Below, piece after piece: positions 1 to 9,707 of a stretch of 64,000 nt of DNA (position 1 is its first letter; each line of letters starts with the position of its first letter). A program made the translations under genes and the position numbers. The stretch is taken from the NCBI RefSeq assembly GCF_004122035.1, contig NZ_SAXA01000001.1, forward strand, positions 482,998 to 546,997. The letters are read 5' to 3'. The stretch comes from Ancylomarina salipaludis (GTDB lineage: Bacteria; Bacteroidota; Bacteroidia; Bacteroidales; Marinifilaceae). The notes under the pieces were generated by a model. It saw only the letters and a program-made list of their open reading frames with translations. It was not told the DNA's origin and did no database searches.

Positions 1-3000
1 ATGATGGGCATGCTCATCGCCCTATTTGCTCTCTCGATTGCTGCGGCAACATTTATAGAAAATGATTTTGGTACACAGGCTGCCAAAGCAATTGTTTATA
101 ATGCCACATGGTTCGAAATCCTGTTGTTTCTGATCACGGTAAACCTAGCTGCCAATATCTATCGATACAAACTCTACAAAAAAGAGAAATGGTCAATGGG
201 ACTTTTTCATGTTGCCTTTATCGTTATTTTGGTAGGATCAGGAATCACCCGATATGTTGGTTACGAAGGCAACATGCATATCAGAGAAGGGAAATCGACC
301 AACCAAATTACAAGTATTGACAGTTATGTAGATATTCTTGTCGAAAAAGATGGACAGCAGGCTTTAAAATCGAAGAAGCTCAATATAAATGCATTCAATT
401 CAGTCAATCTTAATGAAAAACTAAATCTGGATGGAAAATCGGTTCATGTTAAACTTAAGCATTACATTCCTCACGCAACTACAAATTTGATTGAAGAAGC
501 AGGCGGCATGCCCGTAATTAATTTTGTTGCCTCACAAGATAATCAGATGCAAGGCATGCAAAATTTCTATCTGGATTATGACAGTAACAAAACACTTGGA
601 AAAAACTTGCTTTCGTTTGGTCCAAGCGAAACTGAAAAAGCTACCAACTTCTCATATACCGATAGTTTAAGAATAAAAAGCCCCTACCCGATAAAAGAAT
701 TAAGTATGATGGGGAATGAATCAGCTGAAATGGAAAGTGGCAAGTGGCATACAATTGCCCCAAGAAAACTTTACCAATTTAATGGCATCCGATTAATCAT
801 CAAAAACTTCTACCCTTCTGCCAAATACAAATATGTCAACTCTCAGGATACCAAAGCTTCCAGCATTTTGGTATTTGATGTCAAGAGTGATAAGGAAGAA
901 AAAGAAGTTATTGTAAAAGGGCATCAAGACTATATAGGAGAACCTGAAAGTATCAATCTGAATGGCTTAGCTGTAACCCTGACTTATGGCTCAAAATATA
1001 TAAACCTTCCTTTTACCATTAAACTCAACGATTTTCAACTTGAACGCTATCCCGGATCTAAAAGTCCTTCTTCATTTGCAAGTGAAGTAACTCTTATCGA
1101 CAGCTTAAGTTCCATAAAAAAAGATTACCGTATTTATATGAACAACATCTTAAAACATCAAGGCTTTCGTTTTTATCAGTCATCATACGATAGCGACGAA
1201 GGTGGAACCATCCTCTCTGTAAATCACGATCAGTGGGGAATGATGGTAACCTATTTCGGATATTTTCTAATGATAGTTGGTATGATATGGTCTTTAATTG
1301 CTTCAGGAACACGTTTTAAATACCTAAGTCAACAAAAAAATAAGAGTCTTAAAACCCTTTTAGTCTTAATTCTTGTGCTTGGCGGAAGTGTATCGACCTA
1401 TGCACAAGCTGAAAAAGCTACAATTGTTCCGATGGAACAAGCCAAGAGTTTTGGAGAATTGGTCGTACAAGACAACAGTGGCCGATTCGAACCTGTTAAT
1501 ACTTTGGCTAGCGAAGTGATTCGTAAAATCAGCAAAAAGAGCCGCATTAATGGTTTAAATGCTGATCAGGTTTTCCTGAGCATGGTTGTTGATCCTCAAA
1601 ATTGGGAAGAAATGCCCATTATTAAAGTCAGTAATTCAGATCTCATTCGAGAAATTGGAGCCTCAGGCAAATATGCAAGTTTTGCCAACTTTTTAGATGA
1701 AAACGGACAATATAAACTATCTAAAAAAGTTCAGGATGCCTATTCCCGAAAACCAGCAGAACGATCAGCTTACGACAAAGAAATTATTTCTGTTGATGAA
1801 AGGGTTAACATCAGCTATATGATTTTCTCAGGTGAGTTCCTAAAATTGTTCCCTGATCCTAAGGATAAAAATGTAGCCTGGTATCACCCCAAAGCAAACA
1901 TCAAAGCTGAAGGTGAAGATTCATTATTCATCAAAAAATCAATTTTGATGTTGAGTCAGGCAATAATGTCCCGAGATTATGATTCTGCTGATATGTATAT
2001 CAATGGAATTAAAAAATACCAAAACGCCTATGGTAAAGACGTAATGCCATCGGAAACAAAGCTCAAAACAGAAGTTCTTTATAATAAGATCAATATTTTC
2101 AAAAAAATATTTCCTTACTATTTACTTATTGGTTTTATTTTGATTTTTGCTTTGGTCGCTCAAATCATTTCACCCAAAATGTCTGTAAAATGGCTGTTTC
2201 GAATTGCCTTCGTCATATTAAGTGTCGCCTTTTTGATGCACACCATCGGTTTAGGTGCACGCTGGTACATCTCAGGTCATGCGCCGTGGAGTAATGGTTT
2301 TGAATCGATGACCTATGTGGCCTGGGCTTGTCTCCTTGCAGGATTTTTATTCACTCGTAAGTCTAAATTTGCCTTGCCGGCAACATCCATTTTAGCAGGT
2401 TTAAGTTTATTTGTGGCACACCTCAGCTGGATGAATCCGGAAGTTACCAACCTGGTCCCTGTTTTGAAATCGTACTGGCTAACCATTCATGTTGCCATCA
2501 TTACAGGTAGCTATGGTTTTCTTGCCTTAGCTGCACTTCTGGGTATGATCAACCTTTTATTAATGGTTTTAAAAAACACAAAAAACGCTCTCAGAATTGA
2601 TTCAACCATCACAGAACTCAGTCGAATAAGCGAAATGACAATGATTATTGGACTATATAGTCTAACCATCGGAACAATACTGGGTGGTGTATGGGCCAAC
2701 GAATCATGGGGACGCTACTGGGGGTGGGATCCTAAAGAAACCTGGGCACTAGTCAGTATTTTAGTTTACAGCTTTGTGCTTCACATGCGCTACATTCCCG
2801 GTTTGAAGTCGACTTTTAATTTCAATCTGGCTTCAGTTTGGGCATACAGCTCAATTATCATGACTTACTTTGGTGTGAACTATTACCTTGCAGGGCTTCA
2901 CTCTTATGCCAAGGGTGATCCAATTCCAATTCCATCATGGGTTTATTATACAGTCGGAATATTAATTGTATTGAGTTCGCTTGCCTATTACAATTACAAA

Positions 3001-3021
3001 AAATACAAGCAAAAAGCCTAA
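1..3021 (+). CDS. ccsBA: ResB-CcsA fusion cytochrome c biogenesis protein (5' partial)
   Basis: System II cytochrome c maturation: the ResB and CcsA parts together carry haem across the inner membrane and attach it to apocytochrome CXXCH motifs. The ResB-like half fills about residues 1-435 (membrane segments near 1-20, 38-55, 68-84 and 410-430, with a large periplasmic part between). The CcsA-like half spans about 690-1006 and is strongly hydrophobic. Its tryptophan-rich WWD haem motif is visible at residues 903-915 (W903, W907, W909, D910, W915), with candidate haem-ligand histidines at 760, 830 and 928. The frame is open from base 1 and family members normally have some 10-20 residues before this first Met, so the true start probably lies upstream of the window. 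It converges on rlmB across a shared hairpin terminator. Confidence 0.9.
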   Translation: MMGMLIALFALSIAAATFIENDFGTQAAKAIVYNATWFEILLFLITVNLAANIYRYKLYKKEKWSMGLFHVAFIVILVGSGITRYVGYEGNMHIREGKSTNQITSIDSYVDILVEKDGQQALKSKKLNINAFNSVNLNEKLNLDGKSVHVKLKHYIPHATTNLIEEAGGMPVINFVASQDNQMQGMQNFYLDYDSNKTLGKNLLSFGPSETEKATNFSYTDSLRIKSPYPIKELSMMGNESAEMESGKWHTIAPRKLYQFNGIRLIIKNFYPSAKYKYVNSQDTKASSILVFDVKSDKEEKEVIVKGHQDYIGEPESINLNGLAVTLTYGSKYINLPFTIKLNDFQLERYPGSKSPSSFASEVTLIDSLSSIKKDYRIYMNNILKHQGFRFYQSSYDSDEGGTILSVNHDQWGMMVTYFGYFLMIVGMIWSLIASGTRFKYLSQQKNKSLKTLLVLILVLGGSVSTYAQAEKATIVPMEQAKSFGELVVQDNSGRFEPVNTLASEVIRKISKKSRINGLNADQVFLSMVVDPQNWEEMPIIKVSNSDLIREIGASGKYASFANFLDENGQYKLSKKVQDAYSRKPAERSAYDKEIISVDERVNISYMIFSGEFLKLFPDPKDKNVAWYHPKANIKAEGEDSLFIKKSILMLSQAIMSRDYDSADMYINGIKKYQNAYGKDVMPSETKLKTEVLYNKINIFKKIFPYYLLIGFILIFALVAQIISPKMSVKWLFRIAFVILSVAFLMHTIGLGARWYISGHAPWSNGFESMTYVAWACLLAGFLFTRKSKFALPATSILAGLSLFVAHLSWMNPEVTNLVPVLKSYWLTIHVAIITGSYGFLALAALLGMINLLLMVLKNTKNALRIDSTITELSRISEMTMIIGLYSLTIGTILGGVWANESWGRYWGWDPKETWALVSILVYSFVLHMRYIPGLKSTFNFNLASVWAYSSIIMTYFGVNYYLAGLHSYAKGDPIPIPSWVYYTVGILIVLSSLAYYNYKKYKQKA

Positions 3022-3049
3022 TACAGATTTTCTGATTTAGATATTAAAA

Positions 3050-3081
3050 AAAGCCATTCGAAACTGATTTCGAATGGCTTT
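3050..3081. terminator. Bidirectional hairpin terminator between ccsBA and rlmB
   Basis: A perfect 14-bp inverted repeat (3050-3063 with 3068-3081, loop CTGA) lies between two convergent genes. It has A residues on the left and T residues on the right, so it can serve both strands. Confidence 0.8.
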
Positions 3082-3120
3082 CTTGTTGGGTATATTCAAC
3101 TTAGTCGATGATCTAAGTGT

Positions 3121-3864
3121 TTATAAATTTCGCTGTCTTACAGCTTCGTAAATCATTAATGAAGCAGCAACCGATACATTTAAAGACTCGATAGCTCCAA
3201 GAATTGGAATCTTCACTTGCTCGTCAGCAAGACGCAAAAGTGCCTCATCAATACCAACATCCTCTGATCCCATAATAATGGCTGTTGCCAATGTGAAATC
3301 TGCTTCGGTATAAAGATTATCACCCTTTTCAGTAGCAGCAACAATACGAAGCCCCTCTTTCTTTAGATTACGTACCAATGTTTTCAAATTCTGAACACGA
3401 CAAACAGGTATGTTATACAAAGCTCCAGCCGATGTTTTAATTGCATCAGGTGTTACTTTTGCTGAATTTTTAAATGGAATAACAATGGCTTGAACTCCTG
3501 CACACTCAGCAGAACGAGCAATTGCACCAAAATTTCTAACATCAGTAATTTGATCCAAAACCAGAATCAAAGGATTTTTACCTTCAACAATAATTTGTGG
3601 TAATACATCCTCAATTTCCTGATATGCGATTGGAGCAATAAGCGCAACAACTCCTTGATTATTTCTTTGATCTAAAGCATTAATCTTTTCAGCCGGAACG
3701 AATTGATACTGCACATCCTTTTCGCGAATTAGGTCGAACAATTCATTATATAAAGGTCCGGTAAGGCCCTTACGAATCAAGACTTTCTCTATTTCTTTTC
3801 CGCTATTTATAGCTTCCATTGCTGCTCGAATTCCGAACAACATTTCTTGTCTTTGCTTTGCCAT
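3121..3864 (-). CDS. rlmB: 23S rRNA (guanosine-2'-O)-methyltransferase RlmB-like, TrmH/SpoU family
   Basis: SPOUT-fold methyltransferase expected to methylate the ribose of G2251 (E. coli numbering) in 23S rRNA with S-adenosylmethionine. At 247 aa it has the usual length, with an N-terminal substrate-binding domain (about 1-75) followed by the SpoU catalytic domain. The three knot motifs are readable: NFGAIARSAE (motif 1), IMGSEDVGI (motif 2) and ESLNVSVAAS (motif 3). The ATG start at 3864 has a good promoter match 34 bases upstream. RlmB and other TrmH enzymes are close paralogues, so the exact target is inferred from the N-terminal domain and length. Confidence 0.88.
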   Translation of the reverse strand: MAKQRQEMLFGIRAAMEAINSGKEIEKVLIRKGLTGPLYNELFDLIREKDVQYQFVPAEKINALDQRNNQGVVALIAPIAYQEIEDVLPQIIVEGKNPLILVLDQITDVRNFGAIARSAECAGVQAIVIPFKNSAKVTPDAIKTSAGALYNIPVCRVQNLKTLVRNLKKEGLRIVAATEKGDNLYTEADFTLATAIIMGSEDVGIDEALLRLADEQVKIPILGAIESLNVSVAASLMIYEAVRQRNL

Positions 3865-3897
3865 TTATCTGCTTATTATTCTATTTTTCTGAATGAG

Positions 3898-3928
3898 CAA
3901 AGGTAGCAGGTAAATCCCAATCATACAA
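3898..3928 (-). promoter_or_regulatory. Bacteroidota-type promoter for rlmB
   Basis: On the minus strand the -7 box TACCTTTG (3905 to 3898) matches TAnnTTTG exactly and is preceded by TTG (3928-3926) with a 20-bp spacer. The inferred transcription start is about 27 bases before the rlmB ATG. Confidence 0.6.
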
Positions 3929-4023
3929 CTAAGTAAAAGTATATCCTTAAAATCTATTTGCATCCGAATATAAATAGCCGAAAAGCCTATCCTCTTCTGT
4001 GATTATTTATCTCTTTATTTCAT

Positions 4024-4031
4024 TAAATTTG
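4024..4031 (+). promoter_or_regulatory. -7 promoter box for the 164-aa membrane protein gene
   Basis: Exact TAnnTTTG match (TAAATTTG). The implied transcription start near 4038 lies inside the longest open frame (GTG at 3999) and so favours the ATG at 4053. No good -33 element is seen. Confidence 0.45.
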
Positions 4032-4052
4032 CTCAAAATATTTTATAATTCT

Positions 4053-4547
4053 ATGCAAACTTCCTGGCTCAACAGTATCAATCAGAATATCGACAATCAA
4101 ATTGAGACATACATCTCTGTTAAGGATTATCGTTTTTATCAAATTGAAAAATTAAAGCGTATAGCGGCTTTACTTGACAGAGAAGAAAAATCCCATTGTC
4201 TAAACTGCAAACATGGGAAAATCGAACTTGAGAAAATCGTAAATGAACTTGATCGTTTAATCAATAAATCAGGCGTAAACAGAAGTGAATACGAAAAAAG
4301 AGTTGAAAAGCTGATTAAACATCTAAAAAACGACCATAACATTTATCAAGCCCATCATTTCACTTACACTTATTCTGGTATTTACACTCTGGTTGGTATT
4401 GCATTTGGTCTAACTTTGAGTTATGGTATTTTCTATTCTTTTAACCCCCACTTATTTTTTATGTGTGCAGGTATCGGGATGGTTATTGGAAATATTTTAG
4501 GCGCACGAAAAGACAGTTTTCAAAAACGATCCGGGAAACAGATTTAA
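4053..4547 (+). CDS. Small membrane protein of unknown function
   Basis: I do not recognise a family. The 164-aa product has a hydrophilic, lysine- and glutamate-rich, probably helical N-terminal part (about 1-95). A CLNCKHGK stretch there has two closely spaced cysteines that could bind metal. Two hydrophobic segments follow near the C-terminus (about 103-123 and 127-147), separated by a short turn, and a short basic tail ends the protein. The layout suggests an inner-membrane protein with a cytoplasmic coiled or helical head. The longer GTG-started frame (3999) is disfavoured because a -7 promoter box lies inside it. It stands alone between rlmB (divergent) and the prolyl oligopeptidase gene. 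Confidence 0.65.
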   Translation: MQTSWLNSINQNIDNQIETYISVKDYRFYQIEKLKRIAALLDREEKSHCLNCKHGKIELEKIVNELDRLINKSGVNRSEYEKRVEKLIKHLKNDHNIYQAHHFTYTYSGIYTLVGIAFGLTLSYGIFYSFNPHLFFMCAGIGMVIGNILGARKDSFQKRSGKQI

Positions 4548-4700
4548 ACCATTCACCCGGTATGAGCCTTTTCAAGGCTGATTTACACAACAAAACAATT
4601 CGATTTTAATTTATTAACTTTAGATTTTATGTTTTTTACACAAACAGTAAAAAGCAAAAATGGTTCAGTTTTTATCATTTCTAATTTATAAAATCGAAGC

Positions 4701-6818
4701 ATGAGAAAACTCATTTTACCATTACTCTGTTGTTCAGTAATGGTTTCCTGTTCAAATAAAAGAACAAAAATGCACTATCCTATTTCAAAAAAAGTAGACA
4801 CAAGCGATGTGTACTTCAATACCAAAGTTGCCGATCCTTACCGTTGGCTCGAAGATGATAATTCAGAAGAAACAAAAGCCTGGGTTATTGAACAAAACAA
4901 AGTGACGGATAATTATCTGAACGCGATTCATTTCAAAGAAAAAATCAAAAAACGTTTAACTGAAGTGTGGAATTACCCTAAAGTTGGCGTCCCATTCAAA
5001 AAAGGCGATCTGTATTTTCATTATCGAAATAATGGTTTACAAAACCAATCAGTCCTTTACGTTCAATCGAAACTCGAAGATGAAGCCCGGGTTTTACTCG
5101 ATCCCAATCAACTTTCAGATGATGGTACGGTAGCCCTTGCAGGCATTTCGGTTTCAAGCGATAGCAAATATTTAGCTTATCTTATCGCACGCTCAGGATC
5201 TGACTGGAACGAAGTGTATGTTAAGAATATTGCTACTGGTGAGGATATTAGTGATCATTTAATGTGGATTAAATTCTCGGGAATTTCGTGGTATAAAGAT
5301 GGTTTCTTTTACGGCGCATATGATGCTCCAAAAGCCGGGACAGAACTCTCAAACTCAAATGAGTACCATAAAATTTATTACCATAAACTTGGTAGTCAGC
5401 AATCAGAGGATCAGTTGATTTTTCAAGATTCTAAATTTCCAAAACGTTTATACGAAGCCTCAGTTACCGATGATGAAAAATACCTGATTCTATCGGCAAT
5501 GTCAGCGTCCCATGGTAATGCCCTCTATTTTAAAGAGCTTAACAAAAAGAATGCTGATTTCAAACGTATTACTGACGAAATGACCTTTGACCACAAAGTG
5601 GTTGACGATGTAAATGGAAAATTATTGATGTACACCAACAATGGTGCTCCAAAATATCGATTGGTTGAAGTTGACATCAATAAACCGGAAAAAGTAAACT
5701 GGACCGAGCTTATTCCTGAAAAGAAAAACGTATTAAATGATGTGAAACTCGCAGGCGGAAAAATTGTAGCATCCTACATGCAGGATGCCTATTCACAAAT
5801 CGAAATTCTGAATATGGATGGCAGTTTCGATTATGAATTTGATTTACCTGGAATTGGAACTGCGAGTAGTTTCTCTGGTAAAAAAAATGAAGACACAGCT
5901 TTCTATAGTTTCGAATCATTTACTTCACCTGAAATTGCTTACAAATATAATTTTGACAGCAAAAAATCAGAAATATTCTATCAGCCTAAAATTAACTTCA
6001 ATCCGGAAGATTTTATCACGGAGCAAAAATTTTATACCAGCAAAGATGGCACACAGGTTCCCATGTTTATCATCTATAAAAAAGGAACAAAACTGGATGG
6101 CAACAACCCTTGCCTACTTTACGGATACGGTGGGTTCAATATAAGTTTAACCCCATATTTCACTCCTCGCCGTTTAGTATGGTTAGAAAATGGGGGTGTT
6201 TATGTCGTTGCAAATCTTCGGGGTGGTGGTGAATACGGTGAAGACTGGCATCAGGCCGGAACTAAAATGAATAAGCAGAATGTATTCGACGACTGTATTT
6301 CAGCAGCCGAATATTTAATTCAAAACAAATTTACCAATCCAAATAAACTCGCACTTAAAGGCGGATCGAATGGCGGATTGCTGGTGGGGGCAGTAATCAA
6401 TCAACGTCCCGATTTATTTCAGGTTGCGATTCCCGAAGTTGGTGTTATGGACATGCTGCGTTATCACAAATTCACAATTGGTTGGGCTTGGGCCGGCGAT
6501 TATGGCACAAGTGCTGATAACGAAGAAATGTTTAAATATTTGTATAACTACTCGCCTGTTCATACAATTAAAGATCTGGATTACCCAGCTATAATGGTGA
6601 CAACGGCTGATCACGATGATCGTGTTGTACCTGCACATTCATTTAAATATATAGCCACACTTCAAGAGAAATATACAGGAGATAAACCGGTTATAATTCG
6701 AATTGAATCAAAAGCCGGACATGGAGCTGGCATGCCGACTTCAAAACAAATTGAAGAATATGCTGACATCTGGTCATTCATTTTTTACAATATGAATATC
6801 AGTCCGGATATTAAATAA
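4701..6818 (+). CDS. Prolyl oligopeptidase family serine peptidase (S9A), lipoprotein
   Basis: Cleaves short proline-containing peptides after Pro. The 705-aa protein has the family layout: a beta-propeller domain (about 70-430) gating a C-terminal alpha/beta hydrolase domain. The catalytic triad is readable: Ser556 in GGSNGG, Asp639 in DHDDRVVP (with the substrate-binding Arg641) and His674 in AGHGAG. The first residues form a lipoprotein-type signal (hydrophobic run ending VMVSC, Cys about 16), so the enzyme is probably membrane-anchored in the cell envelope. Most cytosolic prolyl oligopeptidases lack such a signal, but exported forms are common in Bacteroidota. The gene appears monocistronic. 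Confidence 0.93.
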   Translation: MRKLILPLLCCSVMVSCSNKRTKMHYPISKKVDTSDVYFNTKVADPYRWLEDDNSEETKAWVIEQNKVTDNYLNAIHFKEKIKKRLTEVWNYPKVGVPFKKGDLYFHYRNNGLQNQSVLYVQSKLEDEARVLLDPNQLSDDGTVALAGISVSSDSKYLAYLIARSGSDWNEVYVKNIATGEDISDHLMWIKFSGISWYKDGFFYGAYDAPKAGTELSNSNEYHKIYYHKLGSQQSEDQLIFQDSKFPKRLYEASVTDDEKYLILSAMSASHGNALYFKELNKKNADFKRITDEMTFDHKVVDDVNGKLLMYTNNGAPKYRLVEVDINKPEKVNWTELIPEKKNVLNDVKLAGGKIVASYMQDAYSQIEILNMDGSFDYEFDLPGIGTASSFSGKKNEDTAFYSFESFTSPEIAYKYNFDSKKSEIFYQPKINFNPEDFITEQKFYTSKDGTQVPMFIIYKKGTKLDGNNPCLLYGYGGFNISLTPYFTPRRLVWLENGGVYVVANLRGGGEYGEDWHQAGTKMNKQNVFDDCISAAEYLIQNKFTNPNKLALKGGSNGGLLVGAVINQRPDLFQVAIPEVGVMDMLRYHKFTIGWAWAGDYGTSADNEEMFKYLYNYSPVHTIKDLDYPAIMVTTADHDDRVVPAHSFKYIATLQEKYTGDKPVIIRIESKAGHGAGMPTSKQIEEYADIWSFIFYNMNISPDIK

Positions 6819-6958
6819 TTCAAAGAAAATTGAATTCAATTTCTGAGGGTAGTCATTTTGATTTTTTTATCAACAATGGCTACTCTTATTTTTAAAAAAG
6901 CCTATTATTTACGCTTCATTTTATATTTTTACGAATCCAAATCAGAAACACACATTTA

Positions 6959-7594
6959 ATGGATTATAATTTTATCGTCATCGAAGGAAATATAGGTGCC
7001 GGAAAAACATCTTTATCAAATAAAATTGCTTCAGAATTCAATGCAAAGCTTATCCTTGAGCAATTTGCAGAGAACCCTTTCCTACCTAAATTTTATAAGG
7101 AACCTGAGAAATACTCATTTCCTCTTGAAATGTCTTTCCTTGCTGATCGATATAATCAATTAAAAAATGAGTTAAGTGAACAGGATTTATTCAAGTCGTT
7201 CACCATTTCGGATTACTACTTCATGAAGTCTTTGATTTTTTCGAAACAAACACTTCAGGATGATGAATACAAATTATATAGCCAATTCTTTCATATTATT
7301 TACAATTCTTTACCCAAACCCGATCTTTACGTCTATTTACATTCGGATGTAGAAAAACTGCTGGAAAATATTAAAAAGAGGGGACGAAATTACGAGCAGG
7401 ATATCACTGCTGACTACCTTCTGAAAATTCAAAACAGTTATTTTTCTTTCTTCAAACAACAACAAGATCTCAATTTTCTGGTTATTGATACAAATCAGAT
7501 AGATTTTATCAACGATGAATCAGATTATTCCAAAATATGCGAAGTAATCTTTGACACCAAGTGTAAAAAAGGACTCAACAGAGTCATAATCTAA
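6959..7594 (+). CDS. Deoxynucleoside kinase (dAdo/dGuo kinase type)
   Basis: Phosphorylates deoxynucleosides to dNMPs in nucleotide salvage. The 211-aa protein has a P-loop GNIGAGKTS at residues 10-18, the base-binding acidic segment EQFAENPF, an ADRY motif in place of the usual DRS region, and an arginine-rich lid (KKRGRNYEQ) before the C-terminal helices. This matches the dNK/deoxyguanosine kinase family rather than thymidylate kinase. In many Bacteroidota the kinase is fused or adjacent to folK; here it stands alone. Substrate preference cannot be read from the sequence. A separate type II thymidine kinase gene lies at 52609. Confidence 0.85.
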   Translation: MDYNFIVIEGNIGAGKTSLSNKIASEFNAKLILEQFAENPFLPKFYKEPEKYSFPLEMSFLADRYNQLKNELSEQDLFKSFTISDYYFMKSLIFSKQTLQDDEYKLYSQFFHIIYNSLPKPDLYVYLHSDVEKLLENIKKRGRNYEQDITADYLLKIQNSYFSFFKQQQDLNFLVIDTNQIDFINDESDYSKICEVIFDTKCKKGLNRVII

Positions 7595-7648
7595 CATATA
7601 CTATTCAAATATAGTTAAGGGTATAACATTGGGCTTAATAAATTTTCT

Positions 7649-7656
7649 TAAATTTG
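7649..7656 (+). promoter_or_regulatory. -7 promoter box for the TPR lipoprotein gene
   Basis: Exact TAnnTTTG match (TAAATTTG) with a TTG 17 bases upstream (7629-7631), giving an untranslated leader of about 44 bases. Confidence 0.5.
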
Positions 7657-7706
7657 TTAACATGTCCGTTTTTAATTAATTACAACAACATATTTAAGTT
7701 ATTATC

Positions 7707-9431
7707 ATGAAAAAAATCAAGCTTAATCACGTAGCAGCTATGCTACTAGCAGGTGCCTTACTTTCTGGTTGTGCCGGAATGAGTAAGATGAAAAAAAATG
7801 CAAGTAACATTGATTACAATGTGACTCCTGAAATTCTTGAAGCTCACGCTCAAAAAGTTGATGTTGAGGTTAGCGTAAGAATACCAGCTAACTATTTCAA
7901 CAAGAATGTAACTTTAGTAGCAACTCCTGTATTAAAGTACGATGGTGGCGAAAAAGCGTTTGCTCCTCAAACACTTCAAGGTGAAAAGGTTCAGGGCAAT
8001 GCAACGGTAGTACCTTACGAAACAGGTAAAACCATTACATACAAGGGATCTATCGATTACGATAAAGCGATGCGTATTTCTGAGCTAGAAGTGAGAATGA
8101 CAGCTTCAAAAGGTGAGAAGTCATTAGATTTTGATCCTGTAAAAATTGCTGACGGTGTAAAAGCAACAGCAACTCTTGTACAAAACAATCCTGCTAATAT
8201 TATTGGTAAGGACGCTTTCCAAAGAATTATTGCTGAAACTAAAGAAGCTGATCTTCATTACCTAATCAATAGCGCTAAAGTTCGTTGGTCAGAAATGAAA
8301 AGCGAAGATATCCAAGCTTTAAGCGAATACTTCAAAGCTGTTGAAGCTAACGCAAACAAAGAATACAAAGGGATCGAGGTTTCTGCTTATGCATCACCTG
8401 ATGGAGCTGAAGATTTCAATGAGAAACTAGCTAATAACCGTGAGGTGTCTTCTTCGAAATATGTTAAAAAATCGATGAAGAAAGCAAAACTTTCTAATTA
8501 TGCTGACGAAGATTTCTTCAAATCTAAAGTAACTCCGGAAGACTGGGATGGTTTCAAAAAATTAATGCAGGCATCTAACATCAGAGATAAAGAATTAATT
8601 CTACGTGTTCTTTCTATGTACTCAGATCCTGAAGTACGTGAAAAAGAAATCAAGAATATTTCTGCTGCTTTTACAGAAGTTAAAAAAGAAATCCTTCCTA
8701 AATTGAGAAGAGCTAAATTTCTTGTAAACGTTGACAACATTGGTAAAACAGACGATCAAATTAAGGATTTGGCTAAAAACAATCCTGCTGAATTAAACGT
8801 GGAAGAATTGCTTTATGCTGCAACTCTTACTGATGTAGCTAGCGAGAAATTAGCAATCTACTCTACTGCTAAAAAACAATTTGCTGGTGATTGGAGAGCT
8901 CATAACGATGCTGGTATGATTTTATTCGGAATGGGTAAAATTGACGAAGCTAAAGCTAACTTTGATAAAGCGGACCAACTTTCAGCTAACAACCCTGTTG
9001 TGAAAAACAACTTAGGTGCTGTTGAGCTTGTAAAAGGTAATATTGCAGAAGCTGAAGTATTATTCGGAGCTGCAACTGGTGCAGGTAACGAAGTTAACTA
9101 CAACTTGGGTATCGTAGCTATTATGAAAGCTCAATACGACTTAGCTACTCAGCAGTTTGGTGAGTGTTATTCAGTAAACTCTGCTTTAGCTAATATCCTT
9201 GCTGGGAAATACACTGTTGCTCTTGAGAAATTGAACAAGAACACAAGTGATGACGCTATGGTTGATTACCTAAAAGCAATTGTTGGTGCAAGAACTAACA
9301 ACAACAACTTAATTTTCTCTAACTTGAAATCAGCTACGGCTAAGGATGCTTCATTGAAAGCTTTCGCTAAGTCAGATCTTGAATTCTACCCAGTTTTTGA
9401 AAACGAAGAATTTAAAGCAATTGTTGAGTAA
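7707..9431 (+). CDS. TPR-containing outer-membrane-type lipoprotein with OmpA-like segment
   Basis: The 574-aa protein starts with a clear lipoprotein signal (lipobox LLSGC, Cys about 22). A beta-rich N-terminal part follows (about 40-150). A segment near 225-265 (VSAYASPDG, then a run ending NREVSSSKYV) resembles the peptidoglycan-binding OmpA C-terminal fold. The C-terminal part (about 395-510) has TPR-like helical repeats (AKANFDKADQL, AEAEVLFGAA). It therefore probably links the outer membrane to peptidoglycan or scaffolds an envelope complex. Codon use is notably biased (frequent GCT, GTA and AAC) and the gene has its own promoter box and a strong terminator, which suggests high expression. 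The exact role is unknown to me. Confidence 0.75.
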   Translation: MKKIKLNHVAAMLLAGALLSGCAGMSKMKKNASNIDYNVTPEILEAHAQKVDVEVSVRIPANYFNKNVTLVATPVLKYDGGEKAFAPQTLQGEKVQGNATVVPYETGKTITYKGSIDYDKAMRISELEVRMTASKGEKSLDFDPVKIADGVKATATLVQNNPANIIGKDAFQRIIAETKEADLHYLINSAKVRWSEMKSEDIQALSEYFKAVEANANKEYKGIEVSAYASPDGAEDFNEKLANNREVSSSKYVKKSMKKAKLSNYADEDFFKSKVTPEDWDGFKKLMQASNIRDKELILRVLSMYSDPEVREKEIKNISAAFTEVKKEILPKLRRAKFLVNVDNIGKTDDQIKDLAKNNPAELNVEELLYAATLTDVASEKLAIYSTAKKQFAGDWRAHNDAGMILFGMGKIDEAKANFDKADQLSANNPVVKNNLGAVELVKGNIAEAEVLFGAATGAGNEVNYNLGIVAIMKAQYDLATQQFGECYSVNSALANILAGKYTVALEKLNKNTSDDAMVDYLKAIVGARTNNNNLIFSNLKSATAKDASLKAFAKSDLEFYPVFENEEFKAIVE

Positions 9432-9455
9432 TTAAACTCAAATAAAAATAGATTT

Positions 9456-9485
9456 AAACGGCTCTTAAAAGAGCCGTTTTTTTTT
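9456..9485 (+). terminator. Rho-independent terminator of the TPR lipoprotein gene
   Basis: Perfect 11-base arms (9456-9466 and 9469-9479), probably with a 4-6 base effective loop, followed by a run of about nine T. It is one of the strongest terminators in the window. Confidence 0.9.
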
Positions 9486-9707
9486 CGTTTATATTCAATT
9501 GATTCAAATTCATTCATCACCACTTAAACAAGTATCCATCTAAAATTAGCTAAAGCATATGCAGATCTGCGGGATATTTTATATCTTAGCCCCACTGAAA
9601 TTTCTCCATTTTGTAAACTATGATACTTTTGAAATAAAAGAGCTGGATAAATAAACTCTGGAAGAAGTATCGTCTTTTTTTAACATCGAAATCAAGCCAT
9701 CTGCAAT

